Part shown: positions 51,309 through 61,349 of the stretch, piece after piece
How positions within the stretch are numbered: position 1 is the stretch's first letter
Layout: every line of letters starts with the position of its first letter
From: Streptomyces exfoliatus
GTDB taxonomy: Bacteria > Actinomycetota > Actinomycetes > Streptomycetales > Streptomycetaceae
Direction of reading: 5' to 3'
Length of the DNA stretch: 64,000 bases
NCBI RefSeq assembly: GCF_000725545.1
Contig: NZ_JNZP01000007.1
Location: 124,001 to 188,000 of the forward strand
The notes under the pieces: model-generated
Database searches by the model: none
The model's input: the letters and a program-made list of their open reading frames with translations, nothing else
Told to the model about the DNA's origin: nothing
Made by a program: the position numbers and the translations under genes

Positions 51309-52265
51309 ATGCGTCGTTCAATATCGCCTTTGTCCCTGATTCTGCTGGGTGTCGGAGTCTTCCTGCTGGTGCTCACCCAGCTGCTCGTCTGGTACGTGGA
51401 GCCGCGCGCCAAGCGCACACCGACCGATGTGGACTCCACGACGGTCTTCAGTGGTCAGGGCAGCTACTTCGACACCGGGTCGGTCTCCGCGGTGGACGGC
51501 CAGACGCTCACGATCACCCGCCGTGTCCTGGGGGACGTCGCCGCGGGTGAGCGCAGCGGAAACGCGATCTGGGACGTGTCGACGCAGATCGACTCGCCGA
51601 AGACGCTCGCGCTGCGCGACCCGCGCAAATCCCTGCAGTGGACCACCGAACGCTGGGTGACCGACCGCAGGACGAACCGGCCGGTGCGCTGCTGCGAGGA
51701 GAAGCCCGAGTTCGAGGGCGAGGCCTACCTGAAGTTCCCGTTCGACGTCGAGAAGCGCGCCTACTCCTGGTGGGACAGCACCCTGGGCGCCACCGTGCCG
51801 CTGGAGTTCGACAAGGTCGCGAAGGTCAACGGGCGCGAGGGCTACCGCTTCGTCGGCAAGGTCGAGGCCACCCCGACCGGCACCCGCCTGGTGCCCGGCG
51901 TGCTGGTGGGCAGCTCGAAGGGCGGTCAGATCCTGGCGGAGGAGTGGTACTCCAACCCGAGGATCGAGCTGACCGTGGACCAGCGCACGGGCCGGATCAT
52001 GAACGCGCTGATCGCGCCGAAGAAGACGCTGCGGGCCCCTGGTTCGCAGAAGGACGCGGTCACCCTGCTGGCCAGTGACGGGCTGGAGTTCACGGAGGAG
52101 ACCCGGCGCCAGCAGGTCGCGCTGGCCTCCGACGACAGCGGCCGGCTGGAGCTCCTCGGCGAGACCGCGCCGCTCTTGGGCGGTGTGGCGGGCGGTCTGC
52201 TGGCCGTCGCCGGTGCCGTGCTGCTGATCCGTGGCCCCCGGCGGGGCGAAGACTCAGCAGAGTGA
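51309..52265 (+). CDS. DUF3068 family membrane-anchored protein
   Basis: 318 residues from ATG 51309 with GGAG 8 bases upstream; the frame extends further 5' without support. An N-terminal span (PLSLILLGVGVFLLVLTQLLV) and a C-terminal span (APLLGGVAGGLLAVAGAVLLI) enclose a large extracytoplasmic domain rich in beta strands (SGQGSYFDTGSVSAVDGQTL, YSWWDSTLGATVPLEF). DUF3068 proteins are found in actinobacteria, often near arabinosyl- or glycosyltransferases, as here. The biochemical role is unknown; an envelope function is likely. Confidence 0.85.
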   Translation: MRRSISPLSLILLGVGVFLLVLTQLLVWYVEPRAKRTPTDVDSTTVFSGQGSYFDTGSVSAVDGQTLTITRRVLGDVAAGERSGNAIWDVSTQIDSPKTLALRDPRKSLQWTTERWVTDRRTNRPVRCCEEKPEFEGEAYLKFPFDVEKRAYSWWDSTLGATVPLEFDKVAKVNGREGYRFVGKVEATPTGTRLVPGVLVGSSKGGQILAEEWYSNPRIELTVDQRTGRIMNALIAPKKTLRAPGSQKDAVTLLASDGLEFTEETRRQQVALASDDSGRLELLGETAPLLGGVAGGLLAVAGAVLLIRGPRRGEDSAE

Positions 52266-52589
52266 GTAAAACGGGCCCGGCCAAAGTCCCGAAATTGTCA
52301 TCGGCGTGAGTAGCCGGAACGAATGCTTGAACGAACACTGATGTTACCCCGCGGTAAGGCCAATGTTTCCTTGAACCGGCCGCCACCCTCGGCCGCCTGC
52401 CGCCGGGGTAACCGCAGTGCCCGTACCAGCAGTTCCTGTATCCCGCAGTACCCGTGCCCGCAGTAACCCGACCCGTACCCGCAACACCCCGTACGAGCCA
52501 GCCCAGCGCTTCATCCCCGGAAGCCCGGCACACCCTCATGCGCATCCCCATGCGCATCCCACCCGCAGCCGCCGAGTTGGAGCACCTCT
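52266..52589. repeat. Intergenic region with low-complexity CCCGYAGTACC repeats
   Basis: 324 bases without a convincing gene. From about 52410 to 52495 short degenerate repeats of the type GTACCCGCA / GTGCCCGCAGTA recur. Overlapping open frames here are read-through of the repeat and lack ribosome sites. No clear promoter could be assigned for the glycosyltransferase gene. Confidence 0.45.
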
Positions 52590-53816
52590 ATGCCCCAGCG
52601 CTCGTCCGCTCTGGCCCCCGGCCAGAAGGACTCCCGTTCCGTCCCCGCTCAAGCACGCACCGGCAGCCACGTCACCGACTCGCTCGCCCTCGACCCGCAC
52701 ACCGCGTCCCCCGGGACGCCCGTGCCGCGCCGGATCACCTTCCTCGCCCGCCGCGACCTGGCCAACCGGGCCGCCGGCGGATCGGAACTGCTCATCGACC
52801 GGATAGCCGACGGTCTGACCGCCGGCGGCCACGACGTCACGCTCGTGTGCGGCGGCCCGGCCGCCGCACGCGACTACCGGGTGGTCTCCGCGGGAGGCGA
52901 CGCGAGTCACTTCCTGCACGCCCGGTCGACCGTCGCCCGCGAGGTCGGCGACTGCGACCTGCTGGTCGAAGTGTGCAACGGCATGCCGTACCTGGCGCCG
53001 CTGTGGCACCGCGGACCCACCCTGTGCCTGGTCAACCACGTACACACCGACCTCTGGGAGATGCGTTACCCGGGCCCGGCGGCACGGCTCGGCCGCAGGC
53101 TGGAGCACTGGGCGCTGGCCGGCACCCATCGCGACAACCTGATGGTGGCCGTCTCCGAGTCGACCGCCGCCGAGCTGCGTGCCATCGGCGTGGCACCGGA
53201 CCGCATCCGGATCGTCAACAACGGCGTCGAAGAGCCCGCCCCCCTGCTGCCCGAGGCGAAGGAACCGCTGTTCCTGGCCGTCGGCCGGCTGGTGGAGTAC
53301 AAGCGCGTCGACCTCCTCCTGCGGCTGTGGGAGCGGGTGCGCCCCGTCACCGGAGGCCGGCTCGTCATCGTCGGGGACGGCCCCGAGCGGGAGCGGCTCG
53401 AAGCCATGGCCGGCCCCTCCGTGACGTTCGCCGGCCGGGTGTCGGAAGCCGAGAAACACCGGCTGATGTGCGAGGCGTGGCTGCTGCTGCACCCCTCCCT
53501 CGTCGAGGGCTGGGGCCTGGTCGTCACCGAGGCGGCCGCGCGGGCCACCCCCGCGATCGGATTCGACATACCCGGCCTGCGCGACTCCGTCGAGGACGGG
53601 GAGACCGGGGTGCTCGCCCGGGGCGAGAGCTCGTTCGCCGCCGCGTGGTGCGCCCTGTCCCTCAGCGCCGAACGGCGCGCGGCCATGGGACGTGCCGCGG
53701 TGCTGCGCGCCAAGCGCTTCCGCTGGAGCGCGACGGTCCGGCAGTTCCAGGCGGTCGCCGCCGAGGCCGTGGCCCGCACCGCGTCCACGGGACGCGGCAG
53801 GAGCGTCCATGGCTGA
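52590..53816 (+). CDS. GT4-family glycosyltransferase
   Basis: 408 residues from ATG 52590 with GGAG 8 bases upstream. It has a GT-B fold: the N-terminal acceptor domain (RRITFLARRDLANRAAGGSELLIDRIADGL) and the C-terminal GT1 donor domain with FLAVGRLVEYKRVDLLLRLWERV and the E-x7-E nucleotide-sugar motif (PSLVEGWGLVVTEAAA). It is a retaining glycosyltransferase on the cytoplasmic side. Its stop lies just inside the start of the methyltransferase gene. Donor and acceptor are unknown. Confidence 0.88.
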   Translation: MPQRSSALAPGQKDSRSVPAQARTGSHVTDSLALDPHTASPGTPVPRRITFLARRDLANRAAGGSELLIDRIADGLTAGGHDVTLVCGGPAAARDYRVVSAGGDASHFLHARSTVAREVGDCDLLVEVCNGMPYLAPLWHRGPTLCLVNHVHTDLWEMRYPGPAARLGRRLEHWALAGTHRDNLMVAVSESTAAELRAIGVAPDRIRIVNNGVEEPAPLLPEAKEPLFLAVGRLVEYKRVDLLLRLWERVRPVTGGRLVIVGDGPERERLEAMAGPSVTFAGRVSEAEKHRLMCEAWLLLHPSLVEGWGLVVTEAAARATPAIGFDIPGLRDSVEDGETGVLARGESSFAAAWCALSLSAERRAAMGRAAVLRAKRFRWSATVRQFQAVAAEAVARTASTGRGRSVHG

Positions 53817-54630
53817 GACCACCGAGCGCGAGCACAGAGCTCCATCGGCCGACGACACCGAACACGGTGCCGAGGACACGTCGGCCGACGGCAGCGAACG
53901 CGGCTTCAAGGACCCGTCGTTGAGGCGATCGGCCGCCCTCTTCCGGGCGTTCATGCGTGAACCCAGCGATCCCGAGCGGTGCTACACCCTGCTGGCCCGT
54001 GACTCGGTCGCCCAGGTGGCACGCCATGTCGACCTGGCCGGCAAGATCGTCGTCGACGTCGGCGGCGGCAGCGGCCACTTCACCGAGGAGTTCCGCCGCC
54101 GCGGCGCGCAGAGCTACCTCTTCGAGCCCGACCCGCGGGAGCTGAACGCACGAGGCCGGACCACCGAGGACGCGGTCCTCGCCGACGGATACCTGCTGCC
54201 GCTCGCCGACGGCGTCGCGGACGTGTGCTTCTCGTCCAACGTGCTCGAGCACGTGTCGGACCCGCAGACGTTCATCAGCGAGATGGCCCGGGTCACCCGC
54301 CCCGGCGGGCTGATCTACCTGTCGTTCACCAACTGGCTCTCGCCCTGGGGAGGTCACGAGACCGCGCCGTGGCACTACCTCGGGGCGGAGCGGGCCCGCG
54401 CGCGCTACGAACGCCGCACCGGCCGCGCGGCCAAGCACACACTCGGGGAGAACCTCTTCCCCGTCCACATCGGTTCCACCCTGCGGCACGTCCGCGGTCG
54501 CGACGACGTGCAGGTCGTGACCGCGCGGTCACGCTACTGGCCGTTCCTCGCGAGCACGATCACCCGGGTGCCGGGACTCCGCGAGATCGCCACCTGGAAT
54601 CTGCTGCTGATTCTCAGGCGAAGCCCATGA
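53809..54630 (+). CDS. Class I SAM-dependent methyltransferase
   Basis: 273 residues from ATG 53809 with AGGAG upstream, overlapping the glycosyltransferase gene by 8 bases. The first ~40 residues are acidic and disordered. Motif I is VVDVGGGSGHFTEEF, the acidic strand-2 end is LFEPDP, and motif IV is CFSSNVLEHVSDP, typical of Methyltransf_11. It probably modifies a sugar or lipid intermediate of the neighbouring glycan pathway. Confidence 0.87.
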   Translation: MAETTEREHRAPSADDTEHGAEDTSADGSERGFKDPSLRRSAALFRAFMREPSDPERCYTLLARDSVAQVARHVDLAGKIVVDVGGGSGHFTEEFRRRGAQSYLFEPDPRELNARGRTTEDAVLADGYLLPLADGVADVCFSSNVLEHVSDPQTFISEMARVTRPGGLIYLSFTNWLSPWGGHETAPWHYLGAERARARYERRTGRAAKHTLGENLFPVHIGSTLRHVRGRDDVQVVTARSRYWPFLASTITRVPGLREIATWNLLLILRRSP

Positions 54631-54652
54631 GCATGCGAAGCGAGGAACGGTC

Positions 54653-57600
54653 ATGACCACTACGGTCCAGGCACCCCCCGGGGTGCCGCAGCCCGGCCCG
54701 ACGCCGGCGGAGGCCTCCGGCGAACCGCGCGGACGGCGCCTGCTGTTCGGCTTCTGGGCCCTCGTCCTGGTGGCGTTCCTCGCCGTGTCACCAGGCAAGA
54801 TGACGTTCGAGACGAAACTCGGCGTCGCCCTCGACCCGTGGCGCTTCCTCGGCGACCTCGGCTCGCTGTGGAACGGGAACGTCGGCCTCGGCGGCATAGC
54901 CAACCAGTACGTCGGCTACGCCTTCCCGGCACTCCCGTACTACGGGCTCATGGACCTGCTGCAGGTGCCGGTCTGGCTGGCCGAACGGCTCTGGCTGTCG
55001 CTCATCGTGACCGCCGCCTTCTGGGGCGCGCTCCGGCTCGCCGAACGGCTGCGCGTGGGGACGCCCGCGTCCCGGGTCCTCGGCGCCGTGGCCTACGCGC
55101 TGTGGCCCACCTTCACGATCGTCATCGGGTCGACCTCCGCCGCCGCGCTGCCCGGTGCCCTGCTGCCCTGGGTGCTGCTGCCGCTGACCTCCGCGGCGTA
55201 CAGCCCCCGGAAGGCCGCCGCGCGCTCGGCCCTGCTGATCCCCTTCATGGGCGGCGTGAACGCCGCCTCGACACTGGCCGCGCTGCTGCCCGTGGGCCTC
55301 TACCTCCTCAGCCGCCCGCCCGGCCGGCGCCGCCGCGCGCTGCTCGGCTGGTGGATACCCGGCGTCTTCCTCGCCACCGTGTGGTGGGTGGTCCCGCTGC
55401 TCCTGCTCGGCGCGTACGGCGAGAACTTCATGCCGTACGTCGAGCAGGCCGACACCACCACCGCCACCATGTCCGCTACCGAGCTGCTGCGCGGCGCCGG
55501 AAACTGGGTGGCCTACCTGAACTTCGGCGAGGCGTGGCTGCCGGCCGGCTGGACCGTCGCGACCTCCGTCGTCACCGTCCTCGGCTCGGCGTTCGCCGCG
55601 GCGCTCGGCCTCGCGGGCCTGGCACGGCGGGACCTGCCGGAGCGCCGCTGGCTGCTCCTGACCGTCCTGGCCGTCGTCCTGATCGCGCTCGCCGGGTACG
55701 CCGGATCCTTCGGCGGTCCCTTCCACGGCGCCGTCCAGGACTGGCTGAACGGCCCGCTGAAGCCGTTCCGCAACATCTACAAGTTCCAGCCGGGACTGGC
55801 CCTCGCGCTCGTCCTCGGACTCGCCCATCTGACGGCCGTGCTGTCCGAGAGCAGAGGCTCTCGCGCACTCCGGCTCCACGGGCGCCGCTGGGTGCCCGCG
55901 ACCGCGGCCGTGCTCGTCCTGCCCGGTCTGGCGCTCCCGTACGTCAACGGCTCGATCCTCCAGCCCGGGGCGTTCACCAAGCTGCCCACCCACTGGGAGA
56001 AGGCCGCCGGCTGGCTCAAGGACAACGCCCGGGACAGCAGGGCCCTGGTCGTCCCCGCGACGGCGCACGGCATCTACACCTGGGGTTCCCCCATCGACCA
56101 GCCCTTCGACGTGCTGGCCGACACCCCCTGGGCACAGCGGGACTTCGTCCCCTTCGGCACCCCCGGAGCACGCCGTATGACGGACGCCGTCGAGCAGGCG
56201 CTGCTGTCCGGCGCCGAGGTCCCGGGCCTCCGGGCCTACCTCGCACGGGCCGGCATGCACGAGGTGGTCGTCCGCAACGACCTCGACCCCGACCAGATCG
56301 GCTACGTCCCGCCGCAGACGGTGAAGCGGACCCTGGAGTCGTCCGGCTACCGCAAGGTCACCGGATTCGGCCCGCTGGTGACCGGCGGACGCATCGCCGC
56401 AGGCACCCCGCTCCAGGTGCAGGGGCTCTACCCGCGGCTCCAGGCCGTGGAGATCTACCAGCCGCGGGACACCGGGCGGCCCGACAGGGTCGGCGTCTCG
56501 TCCGTGGCCGACACGGCCGTGGTCAGTGGCGGACCCGAGTCGCTGCTCCAGCTGTCCGCCGATCCCTCGATGACCGGCCGTCCGGCCGTACTGGCCGGGG
56601 ACACGCTTCCCAAGGGCGTCGTCGCACCGGTGAAGGCGGTCGCGGACGGGCTGCGCCGGGCCGACACCCGGTTCGGCCTGGTCAACAACAACACCTCGTA
56701 CACCTACACCGCGGACGAGCGCAACCACTCCGGCAGCCTGCAGAACCCGGGCGAGCAGCCCAAGCAGATCCTGCCGTCGGACGGCACCGGTCACCAGACG
56801 ACGGCGGTGCTGCGCGGCGCCCAGGCCGTGACGGCCTCCAGCAGCGGCAACTGGCTGTTCCACCTGCCGCAGTACGACCCGGTGAACGCCTTCGACGGCA
56901 ACCCGGACACCGCGTGGGCCGAGGGCAGCCCCGGCGAGCCGGTCGGACAGTGGCTCCGGGTGGACTTCTCCCGGCCGACCGACATCCCGGCCTCGATCCA
57001 GCTGACGCCCCTGCCGGGTGACGCCATGCGCGCGGCGCCCACCCAGGTGCGGGTCGAGACCGACCGCGGTTCGGCCGACAGCCCCCTGCGGACCGACGGC
57101 CTGCCGCAGACCGTCAAGGCTCCCGCCGGCGAGGCCTCCTGGATGAAGATCACCGTCCTCGCCGCGCAGCAGGCGCGCCCGGGGCTCTCCGGCGCCGGAT
57201 TCTCCGAGGTGTCGATCCCGGACGTGCAGGTGACGCGCCTTCTGCAGCTGCCCGCCGACGCGGAGAACACCGACGCGGAGGCGACCGTGTACTCCCTGCA
57301 CCGCGGCACCGACGCGGGCGGCCTGTCGCCCTCCTCGGTCGAGGTGGGACTGCACCGGCAGTTCAGCACCAAGGAGTCCGGCGAGTACCGGGTGTCGGCG
57401 CGAGCCGTCGCCGTACCCGGCGGCGCGCTGGACGGACTGCTCGACCGCTCGGCCCCCGGATCGAAGAACCGGCTGACGGCCGCCGTGGACTCCATCAGCC
57501 GCAACGGCACGTCACTCGGCGCCCGCAACCTGGTCGACGGCGATCTGACGACCGCCTGGATCGCGGGCGACCGGCCGGTCGTCCACCTGAACTGGCCCGC

Positions 57601-58993
57601 GATGACGAAGATCGACGAGGTCATCCTCGCGCCGGCGGGCGGGGTCTCCACCCGGCCCGAGCAGGTGATGATCAGCTCCCCGCACGGCGCCGCGGTGGCC
57701 GACGTGGACGAGAACGGGCGGGTCCGCTTCCCGGCGATCGAGACGAACCGGCTCGACATCACCATCACCAGGGTCGCGCCGCTCACCGTCCACAACCCGG
57801 TGGCGGGCGCGCAGCTGCAGCTGCCCGTCGGGCTGAGCGAGGTGCACGTTCCCGCCCTCGCCGACCTGCGGGTGCCGCGGCCGAAGCCGTCCGCGCGCTT
57901 CTCGCTGGCGTGCGGCGAGGGCCCGGACCTCGCCGTGGGCGGCACCCTGCACAAGACGAAGGCCTCCGGACTCGTCCGGGACCTCACCGAGCGGCGCCCC
58001 GTCACCGTCACCCTCTGCGCGGGCGACGAGAAGGACGGCACCCTGGAACTCCCGTCCGGCGACCACGAGGTGGAGGCGAGTGACGCGGGCCCGCTGGCGA
58101 TCACCGACGTCACGCTGACCCGCGGCACCCCGCGGGCCATGGACGGAGCGGCGGGCCGTGAGGCCACCGTCACCAGGTGGGCCGACGACAGCCGGACCGT
58201 CTCGGTGTCGGCGGGCGCGGGCGAGGCCGCCTACCTGCGGACCTTCGAGAACGCCAACGACGGCTGGAAGGCCACGCTGGACGGCACGGAGCTCGAGCCG
58301 GTGCGCCTCGACGGCTGGCAGCAGGCGTGGGTGATCCCGGCCGGCGCCTCCGGCACGGTGACCATGGAGTTCGAGCCCTCCGGCTCGTACCGGACGGCCC
58401 TGGCCGGCGGTGCGCTGGCGCTCGTCGCCCTGGCCGCCCTGGCCTTCGTGGGCCGTCGGCGCGACGACGATGGCACCGACGAGACGCCGCCCGAACCGGC
58501 GGCCCCCGGAATGCTCCTCGGAACGCTGGTGCTGACCGCGGTCGTCGCGGTGGCGGCGGGGCCGCTGGCCCTGGTCGTGCCCGTACTCGCCGTGGCGGCC
58601 CGGTTCCGGCCGGGTGTGCTGGTGCCGACAGCGGCGGTGGCGATGGGCGGCGCCGGACTCGTCGCGGCCCTGGGCGCCGGGGATCCGGTCGCCGAAGGGA
58701 CGGGCGCGTTCAGCGGCCTGGCGCAGGTGCTCACGCTGGTGGCCCTGTCCGCCGCGCTGGTGACGGCGGTACGGCCGACGGCCGCGGCCGCCGGGCGCGG
58801 GGGCGCGGACGGGTACGGAGGCGACGACGGCTGGGCAGACGGTGACGGGCACGAGGGAGACGGGCGTGAAGGCGACGGTGGTTCCGCCGCGCCGGAAGCC
58901 GGTCCGGTGGTCACGGCCAGGCCGCGCGGCACCGGCGACGGGCACCGGCCCGAGCAGCCCCTCTGGCGGCCGGAGGGCGGTGGCCCCTCGTGA
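54653..58993 (+). CDS. AftD-like alpha-(1->3)-arabinofuranosyltransferase family protein
   Basis: 1446 residues. The N-terminal ~400 residues hold the DUF3367-type GT-C core with about ten spans. The loop after span 1 (MTFETKLGVALDPWRFLGDLGSLWN) carries the acidic residue expected of GT-C enzymes. A long extracytoplasmic part follows, with a carbohydrate-binding F5/8 type C-like module (YDPVNAFDGNPDTAWAEG, ~740-850) and a second one (NLVDGDLTTAWIAGD, ~960-1060). The C-terminus has further spans (~1240-1400) and an acidic Gly-rich tail. In mycobacteria AftD adds arabinofuranose to arabinogalactan and LAM; Streptomyces lacks these polymers, so the acceptor must differ. Confidence 0.87.
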   Translation: MTTTVQAPPGVPQPGPTPAEASGEPRGRRLLFGFWALVLVAFLAVSPGKMTFETKLGVALDPWRFLGDLGSLWNGNVGLGGIANQYVGYAFPALPYYGLMDLLQVPVWLAERLWLSLIVTAAFWGALRLAERLRVGTPASRVLGAVAYALWPTFTIVIGSTSAAALPGALLPWVLLPLTSAAYSPRKAAARSALLIPFMGGVNAASTLAALLPVGLYLLSRPPGRRRRALLGWWIPGVFLATVWWVVPLLLLGAYGENFMPYVEQADTTTATMSATELLRGAGNWVAYLNFGEAWLPAGWTVATSVVTVLGSAFAAALGLAGLARRDLPERRWLLLTVLAVVLIALAGYAGSFGGPFHGAVQDWLNGPLKPFRNIYKFQPGLALALVLGLAHLTAVLSESRGSRALRLHGRRWVPATAAVLVLPGLALPYVNGSILQPGAFTKLPTHWEKAAGWLKDNARDSRALVVPATAHGIYTWGSPIDQPFDVLADTPWAQRDFVPFGTPGARRMTDAVEQALLSGAEVPGLRAYLARAGMHEVVVRNDLDPDQIGYVPPQTVKRTLESSGYRKVTGFGPLVTGGRIAAGTPLQVQGLYPRLQAVEIYQPRDTGRPDRVGVSSVADTAVVSGGPESLLQLSADPSMTGRPAVLAGDTLPKGVVAPVKAVADGLRRADTRFGLVNNNTSYTYTADERNHSGSLQNPGEQPKQILPSDGTGHQTTAVLRGAQAVTASSSGNWLFHLPQYDPVNAFDGNPDTAWAEGSPGEPVGQWLRVDFSRPTDIPASIQLTPLPGDAMRAAPTQVRVETDRGSADSPLRTDGLPQTVKAPAGEASWMKITVLAAQQARPGLSGAGFSEVSIPDVQVTRLLQLPADAENTDAEATVYSLHRGTDAGGLSPSSVEVGLHRQFSTKESGEYRVSARAVAVPGGALDGLLDRSAPGSKNRLTAAVDSISRNGTSLGARNLVDGDLTTAWIAGDRPVVHLNWPAMTKIDEVILAPAGGVSTRPEQVMISSPHGAAVADVDENGRVRFPAIETNRLDITITRVAPLTVHNPVAGAQLQLPVGLSEVHVPALADLRVPRPKPSARFSLACGEGPDLAVGGTLHKTKASGLVRDLTERRPVTVTLCAGDEKDGTLELPSGDHEVEASDAGPLAITDVTLTRGTPRAMDGAAGREATVTRWADDSRTVSVSAGAGEAAYLRTFENANDGWKATLDGTELEPVRLDGWQQAWVIPAGASGTVTMEFEPSGSYRTALAGGALALVALAALAFVGRRRDDDGTDETPPEPAAPGMLLGTLVLTAVVAVAAGPLALVVPVLAVAARFRPGVLVPTAAVAMGGAGLVAALGAGDPVAEGTGAFSGLAQVLTLVALSAALVTAVRPTAAAAGRGGADGYGGDDGWADGDGHEGDGREGDGGSAAPEAGPVVTARPRGTGDGHRPEQPLWRPEGGGPS

Positions 58994-60513
58994 CCGAGCC
59001 GTGGACCGCGGCCGGGACGGGGACCGCCCCCGAGAAGGAGACCGCTGTCGGGACGGGGACCGCCCCCGAGAAGGAGACCGCTGTCGGGAGGGGGACCGCT
59101 TCCCCTCCCGGCCGGGTCCGGATTCCCTTTCCGACCGTCGACGAGGTGTCGCGGCACTGCCTCAGCGACGACGAACCGGAGAGCGTCCACATCGAGGTCC
59201 ATCTGCCCGGCACGCCGGACCCGGCACGGCTGCGGGCCGCGTTCCGGCAGGCGCTGCTCACACACCCCCGGGTGCTGGCAAGAGAAGTGCCCGGGCGTGG
59301 GCACCGGCGGTCCTTCGCGTGGGAGCTGACCGGTCGGCCGGACGGCGATCCGGTGGTTTTCGCGGGGCCGGGACCTGACGCCTTGGCGCAGGCCCGGGCC
59401 CGCGCCCTGACGGACTGTCCGCCGCTCACCCTGGCGCCGCCGATGCGTCTGGAAGTCGTCCCGTCGGACGAGGGCGGGACCGTGCTGCTGCTGACGCTGC
59501 ATCACACCGCTCTCGACGCCCCGTCGGGGCTGCGGGTGCTCGCCACGACCGCAGAGCAGTACGGCGGCACGGCAGCCCTCCCGGTTCCCGGGCGGGTCCG
59601 GCCGGAGCGCTCGGGTCCGGCTCCGAGCGGGACAGGTGCCACCGGCCGCACCGTACGGGCCAGGCCCGTACGGGTCGCGCCGGACTCCCGGCCCGCGCCG
59701 GTACGCGCGCGTGCGGTGGGCAACGGCATGGTCCAGGCGGACCTGCCCGTTCCGCGGCGTGCGGCGCGGAACGGAGACCAACCGTCCTGGACCGTCAACG
59801 ACCGACTCCTCGTCGCCACCTCACTGATGGTGGGGCGCTGGAACGTCTCGCGGGGCCGGCCGGCCGGTCCGGTACGGCTCACGATGCCCGTGGACGACCG
59901 TCCGCGCGGCACGGACATGCCGATGGGCAACGGAACCCGGCTCGTCGAGGTGGCCATGACCTCCGAGGACCCGCGCGACACGGAGCTGCTGCTCCGTGAC
60001 CGGCCGGACCCGGAGGCCGTGGCCCGGCTGCTGCGCACCACCGCCCGGCGCACCCGCGCGCTGAAGTCCGCCGACGGCGCCCCCATGGGCGCGGGGGCGA
60101 GCCTGCTGACCGCACCACTGCTCCCGGTCGGTGTCCGGGGCGTGCTCACCCGTGGCGCACGGCGGGCGGCGGCGTCCTGGACGTCGACGGCGCTGGTCAC
60201 CAACGTCGGACGCGTGCCGTACGCACTGGACTTCGGCGACGCGGGACGGGCGACGGCCGTGTGGTTCTCCGCACCGGCGCGGATGCCGCGCGGGCTGAGC
60301 GTGGCGGCGGCTTCCACCGGCGGGCGACTGCATGTGACGTTGCGCTGGTCACGGGCGCTGCTCGGTGACACGGCGGGCGCGGAACTCGCGGGCCTGTTCG
60401 CGGAGTCGCTGTCGACGACGTCTCTCGCTCCGGCCGGGGACGACACACCGCGTCCGGACGCGACACCGGTGGGAACCCGCTCCACCCAGGACAACCACAA
60501 GAGGCCGTCATGA
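58990..60513 (+). CDS. Condensation-domain-like (CoA-dependent acyltransferase fold) protein
   Basis: 507 residues; its GTG overlaps the arabinofuranosyltransferase stop. After a repetitive N-terminal tail (GTGTAPEKETAV twice) comes a condensation-like fold with the active-site H-H-x3-D motif (LHHTALDAPSG, near residue 170) and a second half (VNDRLLVATSLMVGRWN ... MGNGTRLVEV ... VTNVGRVPYALDF). There is no carrier or adenylation domain, so it is probably a stand-alone acyltransferase, as in PapA-type enzymes that esterify glycolipids. The acceptor may be the glycan made by this operon. Confidence 0.78.
   Translation: MTEPWTAAGTGTAPEKETAVGTGTAPEKETAVGRGTASPPGRVRIPFPTVDEVSRHCLSDDEPESVHIEVHLPGTPDPARLRAAFRQALLTHPRVLAREVPGRGHRRSFAWELTGRPDGDPVVFAGPGPDALAQARARALTDCPPLTLAPPMRLEVVPSDEGGTVLLLTLHHTALDAPSGLRVLATTAEQYGGTAALPVPGRVRPERSGPAPSGTGATGRTVRARPVRVAPDSRPAPVRARAVGNGMVQADLPVPRRAARNGDQPSWTVNDRLLVATSLMVGRWNVSRGRPAGPVRLTMPVDDRPRGTDMPMGNGTRLVEVAMTSEDPRDTELLLRDRPDPEAVARLLRTTARRTRALKSADGAPMGAGASLLTAPLLPVGVRGVLTRGARRAAASWTSTALVTNVGRVPYALDFGDAGRATAVWFSAPARMPRGLSVAAASTGGRLHVTLRWSRALLGDTAGAELAGLFAESLSTTSLAPAGDDTPRPDATPVGTRSTQDNHKRPS
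59014..59100 (+). repeat. 36-bp in-frame tandem repeat
   Basis: Two exact 36-base units (59014-59049, 59050-59085) plus a partial third encode GTGTAPEKETAV repeats at the N-terminus of the condensation-like protein. Repeat number may vary between strains. Confidence 0.85.
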
Positions 60514-61346
60514 CCACCTCAGCCGAAGCGTCAGCCACCGAAACAGCGGCCACCGAGCCGGCAGCCACCGGCTCGGAAGCAACCAGCAAGTCGCCCGAGA
60601 CGGAGGCGGCTTCGCCGGCCCCGCGCACCCCCGGGCTGCGGGACTTCTACGAGAACCCCACCGTTCCCGTCGCCTCCGGGGAGGCCCGGACACTGCGGCA
60701 GGCCCGGATGCTGGCCGACGCGCTCGGCCCGGTGGGGCCAGGCCGCCCGGCCGCGACCGTCCTCGACGTCGGCTGCGGTGACGGCTCGGCGGGCGCGATC
60801 GCGGCCCGCGTGCTCGGCGGGCACCGCGTCGTGGGGATCGACTGGTCGCAGGACGCCCTGCGCCGGGCGGCCCCGCGCCTGAGCCAGGTCGTCCGCGGCG
60901 AGCTGACCGGCAGCGGGCTGCCGTTCGCCTCCGACAGTGCCGACGCCGTCCTGTTCAGCGAGGTCGTCGAGCACCTGGTCGACCCCGACAGCGCCCTCGA
61001 CGAACTGCGCAGGGTCCTGCGCCCCGGCGGGCACCTCATGCTCTCCACACCGAACCTCGCCGCCTGGTACAACCGCGCGCTGCTGCTCGCCGGAGTCCAG
61101 CCGGTGTTCTCCGAGGTGAGTCTGCGGCGCATCCACGGCCGCCCGGGCAGCGAGGTCGTGGGCCATCTGCGGCTCTACACGGCACGCGCCTTGCGCGAGT
61201 TCGTGGCGGCGTCCGGGTTCGAGGTGGTGAAGCTCGCCGGTGCGCCGTTCCACGGAGTCCCGCGCCCGCTCCGGCCGCTGGACCGGCTGGCCTGCGGGGC
61301 GCCGTCGCTCGCGTCCATCCTCCTCGTGCATGCGAGAAAGGTGTAG
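60510..61346 (+). CDS. Class I SAM-dependent methyltransferase
   Basis: 278 residues; its ATG overlaps the upstream stop (ATGA). An Ala/Thr/Glu-rich tail (~1-45) precedes the Methyltransf_11/23 domain: motif I VLDVGCGDGSAGAIAARVL, strand 2 VVGIDWSQDALRRA, motif IV VLFSEVVEHLVDPDSAL, and a post-motif RPGGHLMLSTPN. The substrate is probably a lipid-linked or sugar intermediate of the operon. It resembles methyltransferases found in polysaccharide and lipopolysaccharide loci. Confidence 0.86.
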   Translation: MTTSAEASATETAATEPAATGSEATSKSPETEAASPAPRTPGLRDFYENPTVPVASGEARTLRQARMLADALGPVGPGRPAATVLDVGCGDGSAGAIAARVLGGHRVVGIDWSQDALRRAAPRLSQVVRGELTGSGLPFASDSADAVLFSEVVEHLVDPDSALDELRRVLRPGGHLMLSTPNLAAWYNRALLLAGVQPVFSEVSLRRIHGRPGSEVVGHLRLYTARALREFVAASGFEVVKLAGAPFHGVPRPLRPLDRLACGAPSLASILLVHARKV

Positions 61347-61349
61347 CCC

